Below are positions 49,605-63,805 of a stretch of DNA of 64,000 nt, piece after piece. The DNA comes from Sordaria brevicollis (lineage: Eukaryota; Ascomycota; Sordariomycetes; Sordariales; Sordariaceae). Made by a program: the position numbers and the translations under genes. Where the stretch lies: the NCBI GenBank assembly GCA_033439795.1, contig JAUTDP010000006.1, positions 2,108,001-2,172,000 of the forward strand. Reading direction: 5' to 3'. The notes under the pieces were generated by a model. That model worked only from the letters and a program-made list of their open reading frames with translations, was not told where the DNA came from and made no database searches. Position 1 is the first letter of the stretch; every line of letters begins with the position of its first letter.

Positions 49605-52600
49605 AAAAATTCGCCCCGAATTTTCAAAATATTAGAATTATTAATGTATATAAAATAAATCCCTTATTTCCTAACGCCTACTATCCTCCTTAACCTCTTC
49701 GTACCCTTCTTTAAAGGAATATTATTATCCGGGTAATTTTTATCGAATTCTTTTACTTCCGCCTTTTATAATTATTCTTTTAAATATAACGGCGGGCTTA
49801 AATACTTTAAATACGTTTCGTAGTAAATTTATAATAATTTAAATAAATTTTTGAAATTTTTAACGTCGTAGAACTTTAAATTCGGGTTATATCCCTTCCA
49901 ATTTATTCGGTATTAGAATTTATTAAAATATACCCGAAAAACTAAAATCTTCTCTACTTCCTATTTAATATTATTATTAATATATTTTCCCATTAATTTT
50001 TCCAATTTCTAGCCGGATAATAAATTATTAAAGTATTTTTTTAATTAATCCGTATAGAAAACGTTTATTCCCCTCTACCTTTTTAATATTTCTAATTTAA
50101 ATAAATAATTATATTTTTCTTTAATTCTAAAATATTAATTAATTAAAAGAAAATCGAATTTATAATTTAACCGGTTAGTAAATTTATTCCGCTTTATAAT
50201 AAATATCTTATTTCCAGGACTAAAATTCGGGATACGCCGATATTTATCCGCTTATTTAATTATTCGTTTTTAAACTTTAATAATATACTCTTTAACCTTC
50301 TCTATAAAATTTCAAATCCGTTTTATTATTCCTTATACATCCTTACGGTTAAATTTCTCTTTAATTATTAATTAAACGCCGCTAAAATTTATATATATTT
50401 CCTAATTTAAAATACCGGGTATAAAGAACCCTTTTAATACTTCGTATAATTATATTCCTTTTAAATTATCGTATAGTATCCCTATTTAAACGGTATTTAT
50501 TATTAGGATCGCTTCCGATTAATTATTTTAAAAATAGTTAATAAAAACATAAAAACGTTAATCGAAATATTCGTTTATAATTTCTACCTATTTAACGGTT
50601 TAATTATAACCCGAAGAAATTAATTTTTACCGGATATTAAAAATCTTTACTAATTCGTTTATAAAATTTAAAATAAATTAAAAACCCCTATTTAAAATAA
50701 TTTTATTTAATAAATTATAAATATAATATTAATCTTGGTAATATATACGGGCTATATCCCTAGCGATTATTATAATAAAGTAAAGGATAATTTATAATAC
50801 TTTATTTAATTAATCTATTATTATAAATATATTATCGAATCTTTATTTATCTTTAAATATCGATTTAAAATCTATAATTAGGCTTTATTAAATATATTAA
50901 ACCGTTAAAATAAACTCTAATTTATTAAGTATTTTATTATAAAGAATTTTCGAAATATAATATATTACGTAATTAGTAACGAAAAGGTCGACGTTACCGG
51001 TTATCCCTAATTATTAATATTATATAGAAACTAAATATTTTATTTTATTCCAGTCCGGATAAGCGGTAATAATTTTCGTATATAATTTATAAATAATTTA
51101 AGCTCTTAAAATACTAAACGGTATAATAAATTTATCGAAACGGGTAAGGATTTTATTAATAATAAATCAATACCCATTCTCCTCCTTTTTAATTATATTT
51201 CGGTAAATTTTTAAATTTAGGTAAATTTTATTTTCGAATATAAAATAATTTATTAAAAAATATCCTTTTAAACGTTCTTTATAATTGCTTTTTATAATTC
51301 TTAAATTAATTTCTATAAAGGCTCTTAAAAACGAAATAAACGCGTAAATAATATTAATATTATTAATTATATTATTAGATTATATTATACAGCCGTTTTT
51401 TAAACTTTTAAAGAATTAAAGGGTACGTTAAGCCTTTTATTTAACTTTTTAATTCTTTAAATTTTCTATTTTCTTTAATAAAATATTAATAATTTTATTC
51501 TCCCTTCCTAATTGGTATAATATAACGAAATAATATTAAAATAAGAATTCCGCCTAATTTATTTACTATAAATTTAGAAATTTCTTAATATTAAATTATT
51601 TAAGTGCTTTATTATCCGTAAGGATTAAAAAGGGTTCGTATAAATTAATAAATTTTACCCGCTAATATTATAGGGTTTTAACGATGGCTATTAATTCTTT
51701 ATTATAAAATGAGTAATTATGTTCTATTTTATATATAATTTCGGAATAGAAGGTAACCGGACGCTATTCGTTATTAATTAATTAGGATAATATTCTTATT
51801 ACTATTCTATTTAAAGCGTCTATCTTTACCTATATTAGCTATTTATATTTAAAATACGTTAGGATAAGTATTAATAATAGTTATCTTTTAAATTCCTCGA
51901 AGGTAATTTAATAATTTTTATTCTAATTGAAAATTTCTCCTTTTTTCGTTATTACCGTTAATAATTTAGTAATCCGGTTATAATCTTTAATAAAGCGCTA
52001 ATAAAAATTATAAAACCTTAAAAAGGATTATATTCTTCGTATATTTATTAAAACCTATTAGTCCTTTACAATTATAATCTTTTAGGGGTTAATGGATATA
52101 TTATCGGTCCCGATGAAAAAATTTAAGAATTTAGTCTTTTCGATATAAAATTCGTATTTATTTAAATCCATTTATAATCCTACTATTTCTAATTTAATTA
52201 ATACTTTTTTAATATAAATTTTATATTCTTTTAACCTATTTAAGAAAACAAAGATATTATCGATATATACGCTATAAAAATTATCGAAATATTCTATTAA
52301 TATTTTATTAATATACCGTTAGAATGTTAATAATCCGTTAATTAATCCGAAGGGTAGGACTTTATATTTATATATATTATATCTTGTTCGGAATATCGTA
52401 AATTCTTCGTTATTAAAGTATATACGGATTCGGTAAAAGGTTTATTTAATATCGATCTTCGAGAAAATCTTCGCTTAATTAATTTTAATAATAGTTTTAT
52501 TAATTAGGGAAAGAGGGTATTTATTTTTCTTTTTAATAGCGTTAAATTTTTAATAATTTATACAAAATTTTAATTTATTATTAGCTTTAGGTACGAAGAG

Positions 52601-53860
52601 GATAAGCGTAGCCTAAGGTATAAAATTATTTTCGATAAAGCTTTTAATTAGCGTTTTATTTACGTATTTCCAATAAACCTCTAATTTATTAACCGATATT
52701 TTATATAATAAATTATATTTAAAATTTTTAGGCTTTATTCTATTTATTAAATTAATTTTATAATTATTAATACGATAATTTAATAAAATATTGGATTCTT
52801 TTTTATTAAATATATTTAAATATTTGTAAACGTATTTAAGGATTTTTTTTTTAATTCGTTTATATAATTCTATTTTATTTTTAGCGAGGGCTTATTTGTT
52901 ATAATCGTTAATAAATTGGTCGAATTCGTAAAGATTAATTACCCTTATATATTCCCGTTTAGCGAATATAAGAAAAGCGTCGGTATTAATTATTATAAAA
53001 TCGTTATAATATTTATATTATTCTACGCTATTTTTTTTTAATTAGTATCGGCCCCGTACGTTTTCGCTTTAAAGGGGGTCGTTTTTTCGTTCAATTTCTA
53101 ATATTTCAATATATTTTCGTCGCGTAAGTATTATATTTTCCTCCTTTTACTTTAAAGCGCGTTAATTTAATAATTATCGTTTTATTTTTATTAAATCTTT
53201 ATTTTCTCCGTATTAAATTAATTATTCTTTTAATTCTTCGAATAATTTAATCGGTCGGCCGGGTTTTATTAAAGGTAATAATATTATATTTTTAACGAAT
53301 ATTTTAAATTTTTAAATACGTTTATTAAAAACCGATAATATTGTAATTATTTTATTAAAAATAAGGTTAGCGTTAATAATATTGATTAAAATTTTATATT
53401 TTTTTAATTAATATTTGCCTAGGATAACGTTATACCCCGAATTAACGATAATTATTACTTCTTTATCGAATTATTAACTTTATACTTTAATAATTCCTTT
53501 TAAATATTAATTAATTATTTCATTATATTACCTAATATACCTTCTTATAACGTAAGGATAGAAACCCTATAATTTTTTTATTCTTTATTTAATTATATTA
53601 TTGGCGAAATTTTTATTTATAAAGATATTGCCGTTTATTCCCGAATTAATAAACGTATTATTTATAAATAAAGTTTTTTTATTATTATTTATTATAATAT
53701 AAAATATAATTAACGTAGGTTTATTTAAATAATCCTTTAAAAATCCTTTATTTACCTTTATACTCTTCGGTAATACTTTTTTTAAATTTTTTTTAAAATA
53801 AATATTTATTAATTTAATCCTTAGGAAGGAGTTTAATATTCCTAAGGTAATTAATTTTCC
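49605..53860 (-). pseudogene. pol relic of D
   Basis: Minus-strand order: reverse transcriptase ~51950-52780 with FYSVYIDNIFVFLNRLKEYK at ~52225-52285 (YIDD changed to YIDN), integrase ~50150-51100, chromodomain ~49700-49920. The region is colinear with E. Stops occur throughout. Confidence 0.78.
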
Positions 53861-56310
53861 GCTTTATTATCGGCCGGCTTATCGTCCTTTTTATTTTTTC
53901 GGTTATAATAATCGATAAATTCGTTAATATAATTGGGGTTTTTATTATAGCGGTTAAAATAATTATAGAAACGATATTTAGTTTCCTTATATACGAAATA
54001 TTTATTTTCTTCGAATAATTTACGGGCTTCCTTACGAATTATATTAAAAGCGTAACGGGAATTACTTCGGTTACCGTTATTAATATTAATATTATTATTA
54101 GTAATATTATTAGAATTTTTATTAGAATCGTTAAAATTTTTAATTTTATTAGACGAATTTGTAAAAGAGGAAGTATTTTTATTTTTATCGCTATTATTTT
54201 TTTTAATTTTATTATTACGGAAAATATATTAATTAATTTCGACCGCTTTTTTAATATTAAAGCGTATTAATTAAAGGTAATATCCTCTTATCCGTATTTT
54301 TAAAAGAGGACGTTCTAAATAATACCCGGGAATTTTTAATTAAATTCTTATTTCTATAAATTGGGAGGGCGATTATATTCTTTTATTAAGCGTATAAATT
54401 TATTACGGAATTTTTAAAAATTTTTATTTATTTCGAATTTTAAATCGTTAAATTCGTAAATAGCCTTTTCCTTTCGATTATAATCGTAATATTCGGCGTA
54501 TAAATAAGCGAATAATTTATTAAAAGTTTTAATATTATAAAGACTATTAATAAAGTAAAGTTTAAAATTTTAAGTAACTTTACTAGCGGTATAATTTTTA
54601 ATATATATTTTCTTAATTTTATTATTAGAAAAATAGTCGGTATTTAATTTAAATTTATTAAAGATATAGCGGTATTAAACGTTAAAAATAATGATATTTT
54701 TATTTTTTTCGTTATAAAAATAGGGTAGATCCTTCTTTTTAATTAATAAACGTCTCCGGTTAATAGTAAAAAAATCGGTAATAAGTATTTTTTTATAACG
54801 CTTTTTATTATCGTTATTTTTATTGTAAATCGGTATAATTATAGCGTTCGAAATTCTTAAGGGTTAAGAAAGTAATTTTCTTTTTATAGAGATTAATATT
54901 TTCCTTACGGAGGTTAATATTTTCTTTAATTAAAATAGTAATTATAATATATAATTTAACGATATTACCGTCCCGGGCAATTATTATTCCTCCTAATTCT
55001 TCGGTTTAAATTTTTATAATTATTAAATTATTTTTAATTTTAGCGAGCTCTTTTTCTTTCTTAATTAAATTGCAACGGGTTTTATTCTATTTAACGAGGA
55101 AATAAGGGTAAAACGGGTAGCCTTTAATCGAGGAATTATTTTTTTATTCGTAAAGGGTATTTTATTTATCGGTACGGCTATTATTAAACGGGGTATTATT
55201 TTAAACCTCTCTATTATCGAATAGGTCGTCGTTTTAACTATCGTTAAACGGGGTATTATTTTAAATTCCTCTATTAGAATAATTAATAATTTAGCGTAAT
55301 ATAGTAAATTAAATTTAGAATTTATAATTCTTTTCGCGCAACGTAACGTTTTTATAACGTAAAGTTTTATAATTGTCCGGTTCGAAATTAGGATTTTTAT
55401 TTCCGTAAATTTTTAATAATTAGTATATTAGGAATATATTTTTATTTTATTCCTTACGTAAATCTTTACAAAAACGTTCATTATTTATTTTAACGCCCTT
55501 CTAATATTTTAATAAATTAGCGGCGTATTTATATATTTATTCTAAATTAATATTTAAATTAATAATAATAATTTAATATCCCCGTTATTAGGAAAGAATA
55601 ACTTTAATTAAAATAGTTTATAGTTTAATTTCTTCGAAAATAATACGTACGCCCTTGGGATCTTTAATAATAGATTTGAAAGTATCGAAATCTATTAATA
55701 GGATATTATTATTATTCTATTTCTAATAATTTTAACCTATAATTATCAAAATTTTAAAAGTAAAGGCTAAATAACCTTTATTATATTAGGTTTAATATTT
55801 CGCAATTACGTTAATTTTTATATATAGGAAACCGAATAAATCCTTTATATTAAACGTATAACGAACGTCGGCGAGTTTATTAGTAATTTCCTAATTAAAA
55901 AACGTAATAATTTCGTTTATATCCTTTAGAATATTATAATCCTTTAAATTAAATTTATCGATATTATCTAATTAAATATTCTATTTCCTTTTAAAAGTAC
56001 CGATCGTAATATCGCTAAACGAATAACGTTTAAAAGTATTATTTTATTAAATAATTATATTAAGAATAATAAATACGTCTATAATATCGAATTTAATTTA
56101 TTCGATTACGAGTTTATTGGATATATTTTTCTTTTGAATTTTACTTATTTGAGCGTTCTCGGCGGTAGATAACTTAGTAATTTTAGCTATAGTAATTTTT
56201 TCGTCGGGGGTATACGCTATTATAATTAATTGCGAGGGTATATATTATAATTACTTTAATCGGTAAATAAATTTAGGATATTTGGATACCTCTTTAATAT
56301 ATTAAGAATA
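53861..56310 (-). pseudogene. gag relic of D, zinc knuckle ligands turned to Tyr
   Basis: On the minus strand it ends in EENKYFVYKETKYRFYNYFN (~53950-54010). This fits CX2CX4HX4C with Tyr at all four ligand positions, and E shows the same. Upstream lies an Asn-rich gag body. Confidence 0.65.
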
Positions 56311-56320
56311 ATTTTATAAT

Positions 56321-56500
56321 TATTACGAACGATGTAATTACGAGAGATAAATTTAATATATTAAATTTAAATTTATTATAGAATTATAAAATAAAGAAGA
56401 AAAGAAGAAACGAGTAAAGGGTACGCCCCGCGCTAGGGTTTTATATTTAAGCGTAGGCGATTTACGAAGGCGGTACGCAGTTACGTGCGCTGGTGCGGTC
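56321..56500 (-). repeat. 5' LTR of D, inner 180 bp
   Basis: The remaining 73 bp lie at 63733-63805 beyond E; CGGTC at 56496-56500 is the E target duplication. Confidence 0.9.
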
Positions 56501-56747
56501 TATCACGGCGCTGGCGGACAGGGTCCCTAACCGGTTATCGCTCGGGCGGTCACCTAATAAAGGTTAACCGCACCAGCGTACGTAACTGCGTACCGCCTTC
56601 GTAGGTCGCCCGCGCCCAAGTATAAAACCCTAGCGCGGGGCGCGCCCTTTACTCGTTTTTCTTCTTTTCTTCTTTATTTTATAATTCTATAATAAATTTA
56701 AATTCAACGTATTAAATTTATCTCTCGTAATTACATCGCTCGTAATA
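56501..56747 (+). repeat. 5' LTR of E (247 bp)
   Basis: Starts TATCACGGCGCTGGCGGACA and ends GCTCGTAATA. It is relatively GC-rich and retains a TATAAAACCC box at ~56620. Confidence 0.92.
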
Positions 56748-56849
56748 ATTATAAGATTATTTTTAATATATTAGGGAGGTATTTAAATATTCTAAATTTA
56801 TTTACCGATTAAAATAATTATAGTATATACCCTCGTAATTAATTATAAT

Positions 56850-59220
56850 AGCGTATATTTCCAACGAAAAGGTTACCGCGGCTAAGATTATTAAACTACC
56901 TATTATCGAGAGTATTTAAATAAATAAAGCTTAAAAGAAGAATATATCCAATAAATTCGTAATTAAATAAATTAAATTTAATATTATAAATATATTTATT
57001 ATTTTTAATATAATTATTTAGTAAGACGATACTTTTAAACATCGTTCGTTTAATAATATTATAATTAATACCCTTAAAAAGAAATAGGATATTTAATTAC
57101 GTAATATCGATAAATTTAATTTAAAGGATTATAATATTCTAAAAGATATAAATAAAATTATTACGTTTTTTAATTAGGAAATTATTAATAAATTCGCCGA
57201 CGTTCGTTATACGTTTAATATAGAGGATTTATTCGGTTTTTTATATACGAAAATTAATATAATTGCGAAGTATTAAACCTAATATAATAAAGGTTATTTA
57301 ATTTTTACCTTTAAAGTTTTAACGGTTATAAATTAAAATTATTAGGAATAGAATAATAATAATATCTTATTAATAAATTTCGATATTTTTAAATTTATTA
57401 TCGAAGATCCCGAAGGCGTATATACTATTTTTAAGGAAATTAAATTACGAATTATCCTAATTAAAGCTATTCTTTCCCAATAATAGGGATACTAAATTAT
57501 TACTATTAATTTAAATATTAATTTAAAATAAATATACGAATACGCCGCTAATTTATTAAAATATTAAAAAGGCGCCGAAATAAATAATAAACGCTTTTAT
57601 AAAAATTTGCGTAAAGAATAAAGTAAGAATATATTCTTAATATATTAATTATTAAAGGTTTATAGAAATGAGGATTTTAATTTCGAATTAGACGATTACG
57701 AAACTTTATATTATAAAAACGCTACGTTATACGAAAAGAATTGTAAGTTCTAAGCCCAATTTATTATACTACGTTAAATTACCGATTATTTTAATAAAGA
57801 AGCTTAAAATAATACCCCGTTTAATAATAATTAAAACGACGACCTATCCGACGATAGAAAGGTTTAAAATAATACCCCGTTTAATAATAGCTATATTAAT
57901 AGATAAAATACCCTTTATAAATAAAAAAATAATATTTCGATTAAGGGTTGCCCTTTTTATTCCCGTTTTTTAATTAAATAGAACGAGACCCGTTGCGATT
58001 TAATTAAGAAAGAGAAAGAGTTCGCTAAAATTAAAAATAATTTAATAATTATAAAAATTTAAGCCGAAGAATTAAGAAAAGTAATAATTGCCCGGAACGG
58101 CGACGTAATTAATTTATATATTATAATCGTTATTTTAATTAAAAAGAATATCGACCTCTATAAAGAAAATATTAATTTTTGTAAAAAGAAAGTCGCTTTT
58201 TTAATTTCCGAGAATTTTAAGTATTATAATTATATTAATTATACCGATTATAATAAGGATAGTAACGAAGGAGGTTATTGTAAAGAGACCCTTATTACCG
58301 ATTTTTTTATAATTAATTATAAACGTTTATTAATTAAAAAGAAGGACCTACCTTATTTTTATAATAAAAAGGATAAAGATATTATTATTTTTAATATTTA
58401 GTATTATTATATTTTTAATAAATTTAAATCAATTACCGATTACTTTTTTAATAACGAATTTAAAAAAATATATATCGAGAATCGTATTATTAATAAAATT
58501 ATTTAAAATTTCGAACCCTATTTCGCCAACGGCTTTTATAATATTAAAATTTCTAATAAATTATTAGCCTATTTATATATTAAATATTATAATTATAATC
58601 GTAAGGAGAAGGCTATTTATAAATTTAACGATTTAAAATTCGAAATAAACAAATTCCGTAATAAATTTATTCGCTTAGCCGAAGAATACGGTCGCCCGCT
58701 TAATTTATAGAAGTAAGAATTTAATTAGAAGCTTTCTAATAATATTTAGAACGCCCTTTTCTAAAGATATAGATAGGAAGATATAACCTTTAATGAATAC
58801 GCTTTAATAATTAAAAAGGCGGTTGAAATTAATTAATATATTTTCCGTAATAATAAAGCTAAGAAGGATAATAAAGAAAAGGATAAAAATACCTCCTCTT
58901 TTTCGAATTCGTTTAATAAAATTAAAGGCTCTAATAATTTTAATAAAAATTTTAATAATATTATTAATAGTAGTATTAATATTAATAATAATAACCGAAG
59001 TAATTCCCGTCGCGCCCCTAATATAATTCGTAAAGAGGCCCGTAAAATATTCGAAGAAAATAAGTATTTTATATATAAAAAAATTAAATACCGTTTTTAT
59101 AATTATTTTAACCGTTATAGTAGTAATTTTAACCGTATTAACGAATTCGTCGATTATTATAGCCGTAAAAATAAAGAGGACGATAAACCGGCCGATAATA
59201 AAACGGAAAATTAATTACTT
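56850..59220 (+). pseudogene. gag relic of E, zinc knuckle ligands turned to Tyr
   Basis: Colinear with D gag. It ends at ~59060-59118 in ENKYFIYKKIKYRFYNYFN (CX2CX4HX4C spacing, all ligands Tyr) and an acidic tail before a stop at ~59214. The 67-codon frame at 58823 is in a different frame and is not the product. Confidence 0.65.
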
Positions 59221-59329
59221 TAAGAATATTAAATTCCCTTCTAAGGATTGAATTAATAAGTATTTATTTTAGAAAAAACCCAAAAGAAATATTATTAGAG
59301 AAAATAAAAGTAGATAAAAGATTTTTAAA

Positions 59330-62300
59330 AAATTATTTAAATAGGTTAACTTTAATTATATTTTATATTATAATAGGTAATAATAAAAAAACTTTATTTA
59401 CGAACAATATAATTATTAATCTAGGAGTAAATAATAATATTTTTAGAAATAAGGATTTTGTAAATAATATAATAAAATAAAGAGTAGAAAGATTATACGG
59501 ATTTTAATTTTACGTTATAGGAGGTTATATTAAATAATATAACGAAATAATCGATTAATATTTAAAAAGACCGATTAAAGTATAAGGCTAGAAATTTAAT
59601 AAAGAAATAATAATTATCGTTAATCCGGGCTACGACGTTATTTTAAATAAATATTAATTAAAGAAATATAAAATCCTAATAGACGTCGTTAATATTAAAT
59701 TAATCTTCAATAAAATAATTATTATTTTTTTAATATTTAGTAAACGGATTTCCGAATTCGAAGCCTTCGCCGATATAATTCCTTCCTTATCGCCTTTAAT
59801 AAAATACGGCCGATTGACCGAATTTTTCGAAGAGCTTAGGGAGAAACCCGTTCGATTAGGAAAGGACGAGAATTTAATAAAAATAGAATGCGAATTAATA
59901 AATTAATACGCCCTACGATAGGAAAACGATGCGATATTTATACAATATAAATATATTAAAATATTCGAAACCGAATAAAAGAACGATCCTTATTAAAAAA
60001 AAGACGCGCGTAGCTAATACCGATTAAAACGTAATAGTATAAAATAATATAAATATTATAACAATTTTACTATTATTAATATTAACGCCTTTTTTATATT
60101 TATTAAACGAGAATATATAAAAATTATTAGCCTTTATAAATTCGATTAATTTATCGACGACCGAAAAAGATAGGCTTTCGTTAAAAATGAGGCAAAATTA
60201 CGTAAACGAATTAAGAAAAAAATTCTAAAATACGTTTATAAATATTTAAACGTATTTAGTAAAAAGGAATCCGATACTTTATTAAATTATTATATTAGCG
60301 ATTATAAAATTAATTTAATAAACGGAGCGAAACCCGAAGACCTTAATTATAATCCGTTATATAAAATATTAGTAAATGAATTAGAAATTTATTAGAAATA
60401 TATTAATAAAATATTAATTAAAGGCTTTATTAAAAATAATTTAGTATTTTAGGCCGCGCTTATCCTTTTTACGCTTAAGGTTAATAGTAGGTTAAAATTT
60501 TATATTAATTATCGAAAATTTAATACTATTATTAAGAAAGACCGGTATCCGCTACTATTAATCAATAAAATTATTATTAGGATTAATTAAGTAAAAATTT
60601 TCTCGAAAATCGATATTAAATAGGCCTTCTATTAAATCCGTATATATCCGGACGATAAAGAATTTATAATATTCCGAATAAAATACGGCGCTTATAAATA
60701 TAAAGTCCTACCCTTTAAATTAATTAACGGGCTATTAATATTTTAACGCTATATTAATAAAACGTTAATAAATTATTTTAACGACTTTTATAATATATAT
60801 ATCGATAATATCCTTATTTTTTCGAATAATTTAAAAGAGTATAAAATTTACGTTAAAAAAGTATTAATTAAATTAGAGGCGGCCGGCCTATAGGCGGATT
60901 TAAATAAATACGAATTTTATATTAAGAAAATTAAATTCTTAAATTTTATTATTAAAATTAATAGTATATTAGTAGACCTTTAAAAAATCGTAGTCGTAAA
61001 GGATTAATAGGTTTTAACGAGTATATAAGGGATATAATCTTTCTTAGGCTTTTATAATTTTTATAAGTACTTTATTAAAGATTATAATCGAATAGCGAAG
61101 CTTTTAATAATTATAATTAAAAAGGGAGAAGTCTTTAATTAAAACAAAGATTATTAAACTATATTTAAAGAATTTAAAAATCGTTTACTATTAATATTTA
61201 TTTTAACCTATTTCTAATATAAATACCTAATACGTATAAAAATAAACGTATTTAATAGAATAATAGCCGGCGTATTATTATAATTAATCGATAACGAATA
61301 GCGACCGGTTATTTTTTATTTAAAAATATAATACGGTATAAAATATAATTATTTTATTTATAATAAAGAATTAATAATTATTATTGGAGTTTTATAATAT
61401 TAGAGAGCCGAATTTATTAATTTATACGAGCCCTTTTTAATCCTAATAAATAACGAAGCCTTTAAATAATTTAGTATTGAAAAACTCTTAAATTTATAAT
61501 AAGCCGGGTAGGCCAAATTCTTATCCTAATATTATTTTATTATTTTTTACCGGCTAAGAAAGGAAAACGGTATAGCGGACGTATTATTAAGGAAGGTAAA
61601 AAATTTAAAGAATTAAAAAGTAAAATAAGAAATATAGAAAACCTTCTAAATTTTTAAAAATTTCGATAATAATTAGATAATATAATTTAATAATATAATT
61701 AATAATATTAATATAATTTATACGTCGATTATATTTCTATATACGGCTATTATAGAAATTAACCCTAAAATCGTAGAGGGAATTCGGGAAGAATAATTAG
61801 AAAGTTATTTATTTATAAATCGTTTTATTTTCGAAAATAAAATTTACTTAAATTTGGAAATTCATTAAAATATAGCTAAAAGGGGGGAGAACGGGTATTA
61901 ACTTATTAGCGATAAAATTTTTACTTATTTCGATAAATTTATTATATTACCTAGTACTTTAAAAGTTTAAATTATTTACGAACTATACGTAAAAATTATT
62001 ACCGTTTATTTAAGCTAAAATAAAATAAGACGCTTAATATTTATATAATATTAGTAATTAAAAATAATTAATAATATCGATCGCTTTATTATTAATTACG
62101 TAATATATTATATTTTAAAAGTTCTTCGGAATAAAACCCTTAATAAATTGGAGCTTATTCTAATAGTTTAACGTATTTAATAAAGCCTAATTATAAATTT
62201 TAAGATTATATTTAAGGATAAACGAAAATTCGATAATATATTCGTAATAATGGATTAATTAAGTAAAGTATTATAGATTATCCCTTATTTTATAATAATA

Positions 62301-63470
62301 ATAACCCGAAACGTAATTTATATATATTACGAAAATTTTTATTATATTTACGAATTATTAAGCGAAATTATTTCGGATAGAAGCTTTTAATTTGTATTGG
62401 ATTTTATAAACGAATTAATTAAAATTCTAAATATTAAATAGAAATTGGCCTTTTTAGGATATAATTAAATTGCGGGGTAGGCCGAAATTATAAACGAATA
62501 CTTCGATTAGCGTTTTCGTTCCTTTATTAATTATTTTTAAAATAATTAATTAAAAGCGATTTCGGTAATAAATATAATATAAATAGGAATACTATATAAT
62601 AATTTAGGTAGAATATAATTATACGAAATATGAAAAGGATTCTTAATATTTAGAATTTGAAATTAAAAGGCTCGAATTAATTTTAATAGCGTATAATTAA
62701 TAATTAGAGAAAAATTTAATCAAGAAGACGTATAAAATTTAATAAATTAAATTCGAAAATACGTAAATAAAGTAAAAGAATTTATTATTAAAATTTAAGA
62801 GCGGATAATTAAATAATTAAATAAATATCGACGCGTCTTAAATTTCGGATTTAATAATAGAATATTTATTATTAAACGGAGCGAATTTATAGACCGGCTA
62901 GATTATAAATTCGATTTTCCTGTAACAAATTAATATTTTAAAATTAAAGAAAAATATAATTATTTATTCTAATTAAAGGTATTAAAGGGTTAGAAAGGAA
63001 TGGATATTTTCTATATTAATAAGTTTCGGAAATACCCTAATAATTTATTACCTAATTAGAAGTTAAAAAAATTAATAAGGGAATATATAGGAAACGATAT
63101 CGAATAGGAGGTAAAAAAAATCCTAATTTCTTAAATATACTTTAATAAATTTTAATACCGAATAAATTAAAAAGGATATAACCCAGACCCGAAGTTTTAC
63201 AACGCTAAAAATTTTAAAAATTTATTTAAATTATTATAAACCTATTATAAGGCGTATTTAAAATACTCGAACCCGCCGCTACGTTTAGAAGAATAATTAT
63301 AAAAGGCGGAGGTAAAAGAATTTAATAAAAATTATCCGGATAATAATATTCTTTTAAAGAAGGGTATAAAGAGGCTAAAGAAAATAATAGGCGCTAAGAA
63401 ATAAAGGATTTATTTTATATATAATAATAATTCTAATATTTCGAAGATTTAGGGCGAATCTTTTTTCGAA
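59330..63470 (+). pseudogene. pol relic of E (protease, RT, RNase H, integrase, chromodomain)
   Basis: The protease motif at ~59393-59440 reads IINLGVNNNIF, consistent with DSGA altered by transitions. RT is at ~60370-61000 with YIDNILIFSNN (YIDD to YIDN). RNase H is at ~61190-61480 (YNYFIYNKELI). Integrase is at ~62220-62900 (DRSF, LAFLGYN). A chromodomain is at ~63080-63300 (NPDPKFYNAKNFKNLFKLL). Inactive through many stops. Confidence 0.82.
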
Positions 63471-63480
63471 GGGGGGGTAA

Positions 63481-63727
63481 TATTACAGCGCTAGCGGATA
63501 AGGTCCCTAACCGGTTATCGTTCGGGCGGTTACTTAATAAAAATTAACCGTACTAGCGTACGTAACTACGTACCGCCTTCGTGGGTCGCCCGCGCCTAAG
63601 TATAAAACCCTAGCGCGGAGCGCGCCTTTTATTCGTTTTTCTTCTTTTCTTCTTTATTTTATAATTCTATAATAGACTTGGATTCAACGTGTTAAATTTG
63701 TCTCTTGTAATTACGTCGCTCGTAATA
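63481..63727 (+). repeat. 3' LTR of E (247 bp)
   Basis: Starts TATTACAGCGCTAGCGGATA and ends GCTCGTAATA. Confidence 0.92.
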
Positions 63728-63732
63728 CGGTC

Positions 63733-63805
63733 AACCTTTATTAAGTAACCGCCCGAGCGACAACCGGTCCGCTAGACAGGGACCCTGTCCGCTAGCGCCG
63801 TAACA
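63733..63805 (-). repeat. 5' LTR of D, outer 73 bp
   Basis: Read on the minus strand it starts TGTTACGGCGCTAGCGG and contains the palindrome GACAGGGTCCCTGTC. Together with 56321-56500 it restores the 253-bp length of the D LTR. Confidence 0.9.

Larger units (their letters stand above)
56501..63727 (+). mobile_element. Gypsy element E (7227 bp), inside the 5' LTR of D in opposite orientation, duplication CGGTC
   Basis: The LTRs 56501-56747 and 63481-63727 are both 247 bp. CGGTC flanks it at 56496-56500 and 63728-63732. A polypurine tract (CGAAGGGGGGGTAA) ends at 63480. It is the same family as D. Their LTRs differ by an 8-bp deletion in E (TCCCTAACCGG) and 2 extra bp in a CT tract. D and E are head to head, forming a long inverted repeat. 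Confidence 0.93.
49335..63805 (-). mobile_element. Gypsy element D, minus strand (~7.2 kb without nested E), duplication ATTAT
   Basis: ATTAT at 49330-49334 and 63806-63810 flanks it, and B-II has no insert at this point. The 3' LTR is 49335-49587 (253 bp). The 5' LTR is split by E into 56321-56500 plus 63733-63805, again 253 bp. The polypurine tract is the C7TTTCG run at 49591-49602 on the plus strand. The internal part encodes, on the minus strand, gag, RT, integrase and chromodomain relics. Confidence 0.92.

Noticed and set aside
58823..59026. 67-codon Ile/Leu-rich plus frame
   Set aside because: Out of frame with the E gag relic; its hydrophobicity comes from AT-rich RIP sequence.
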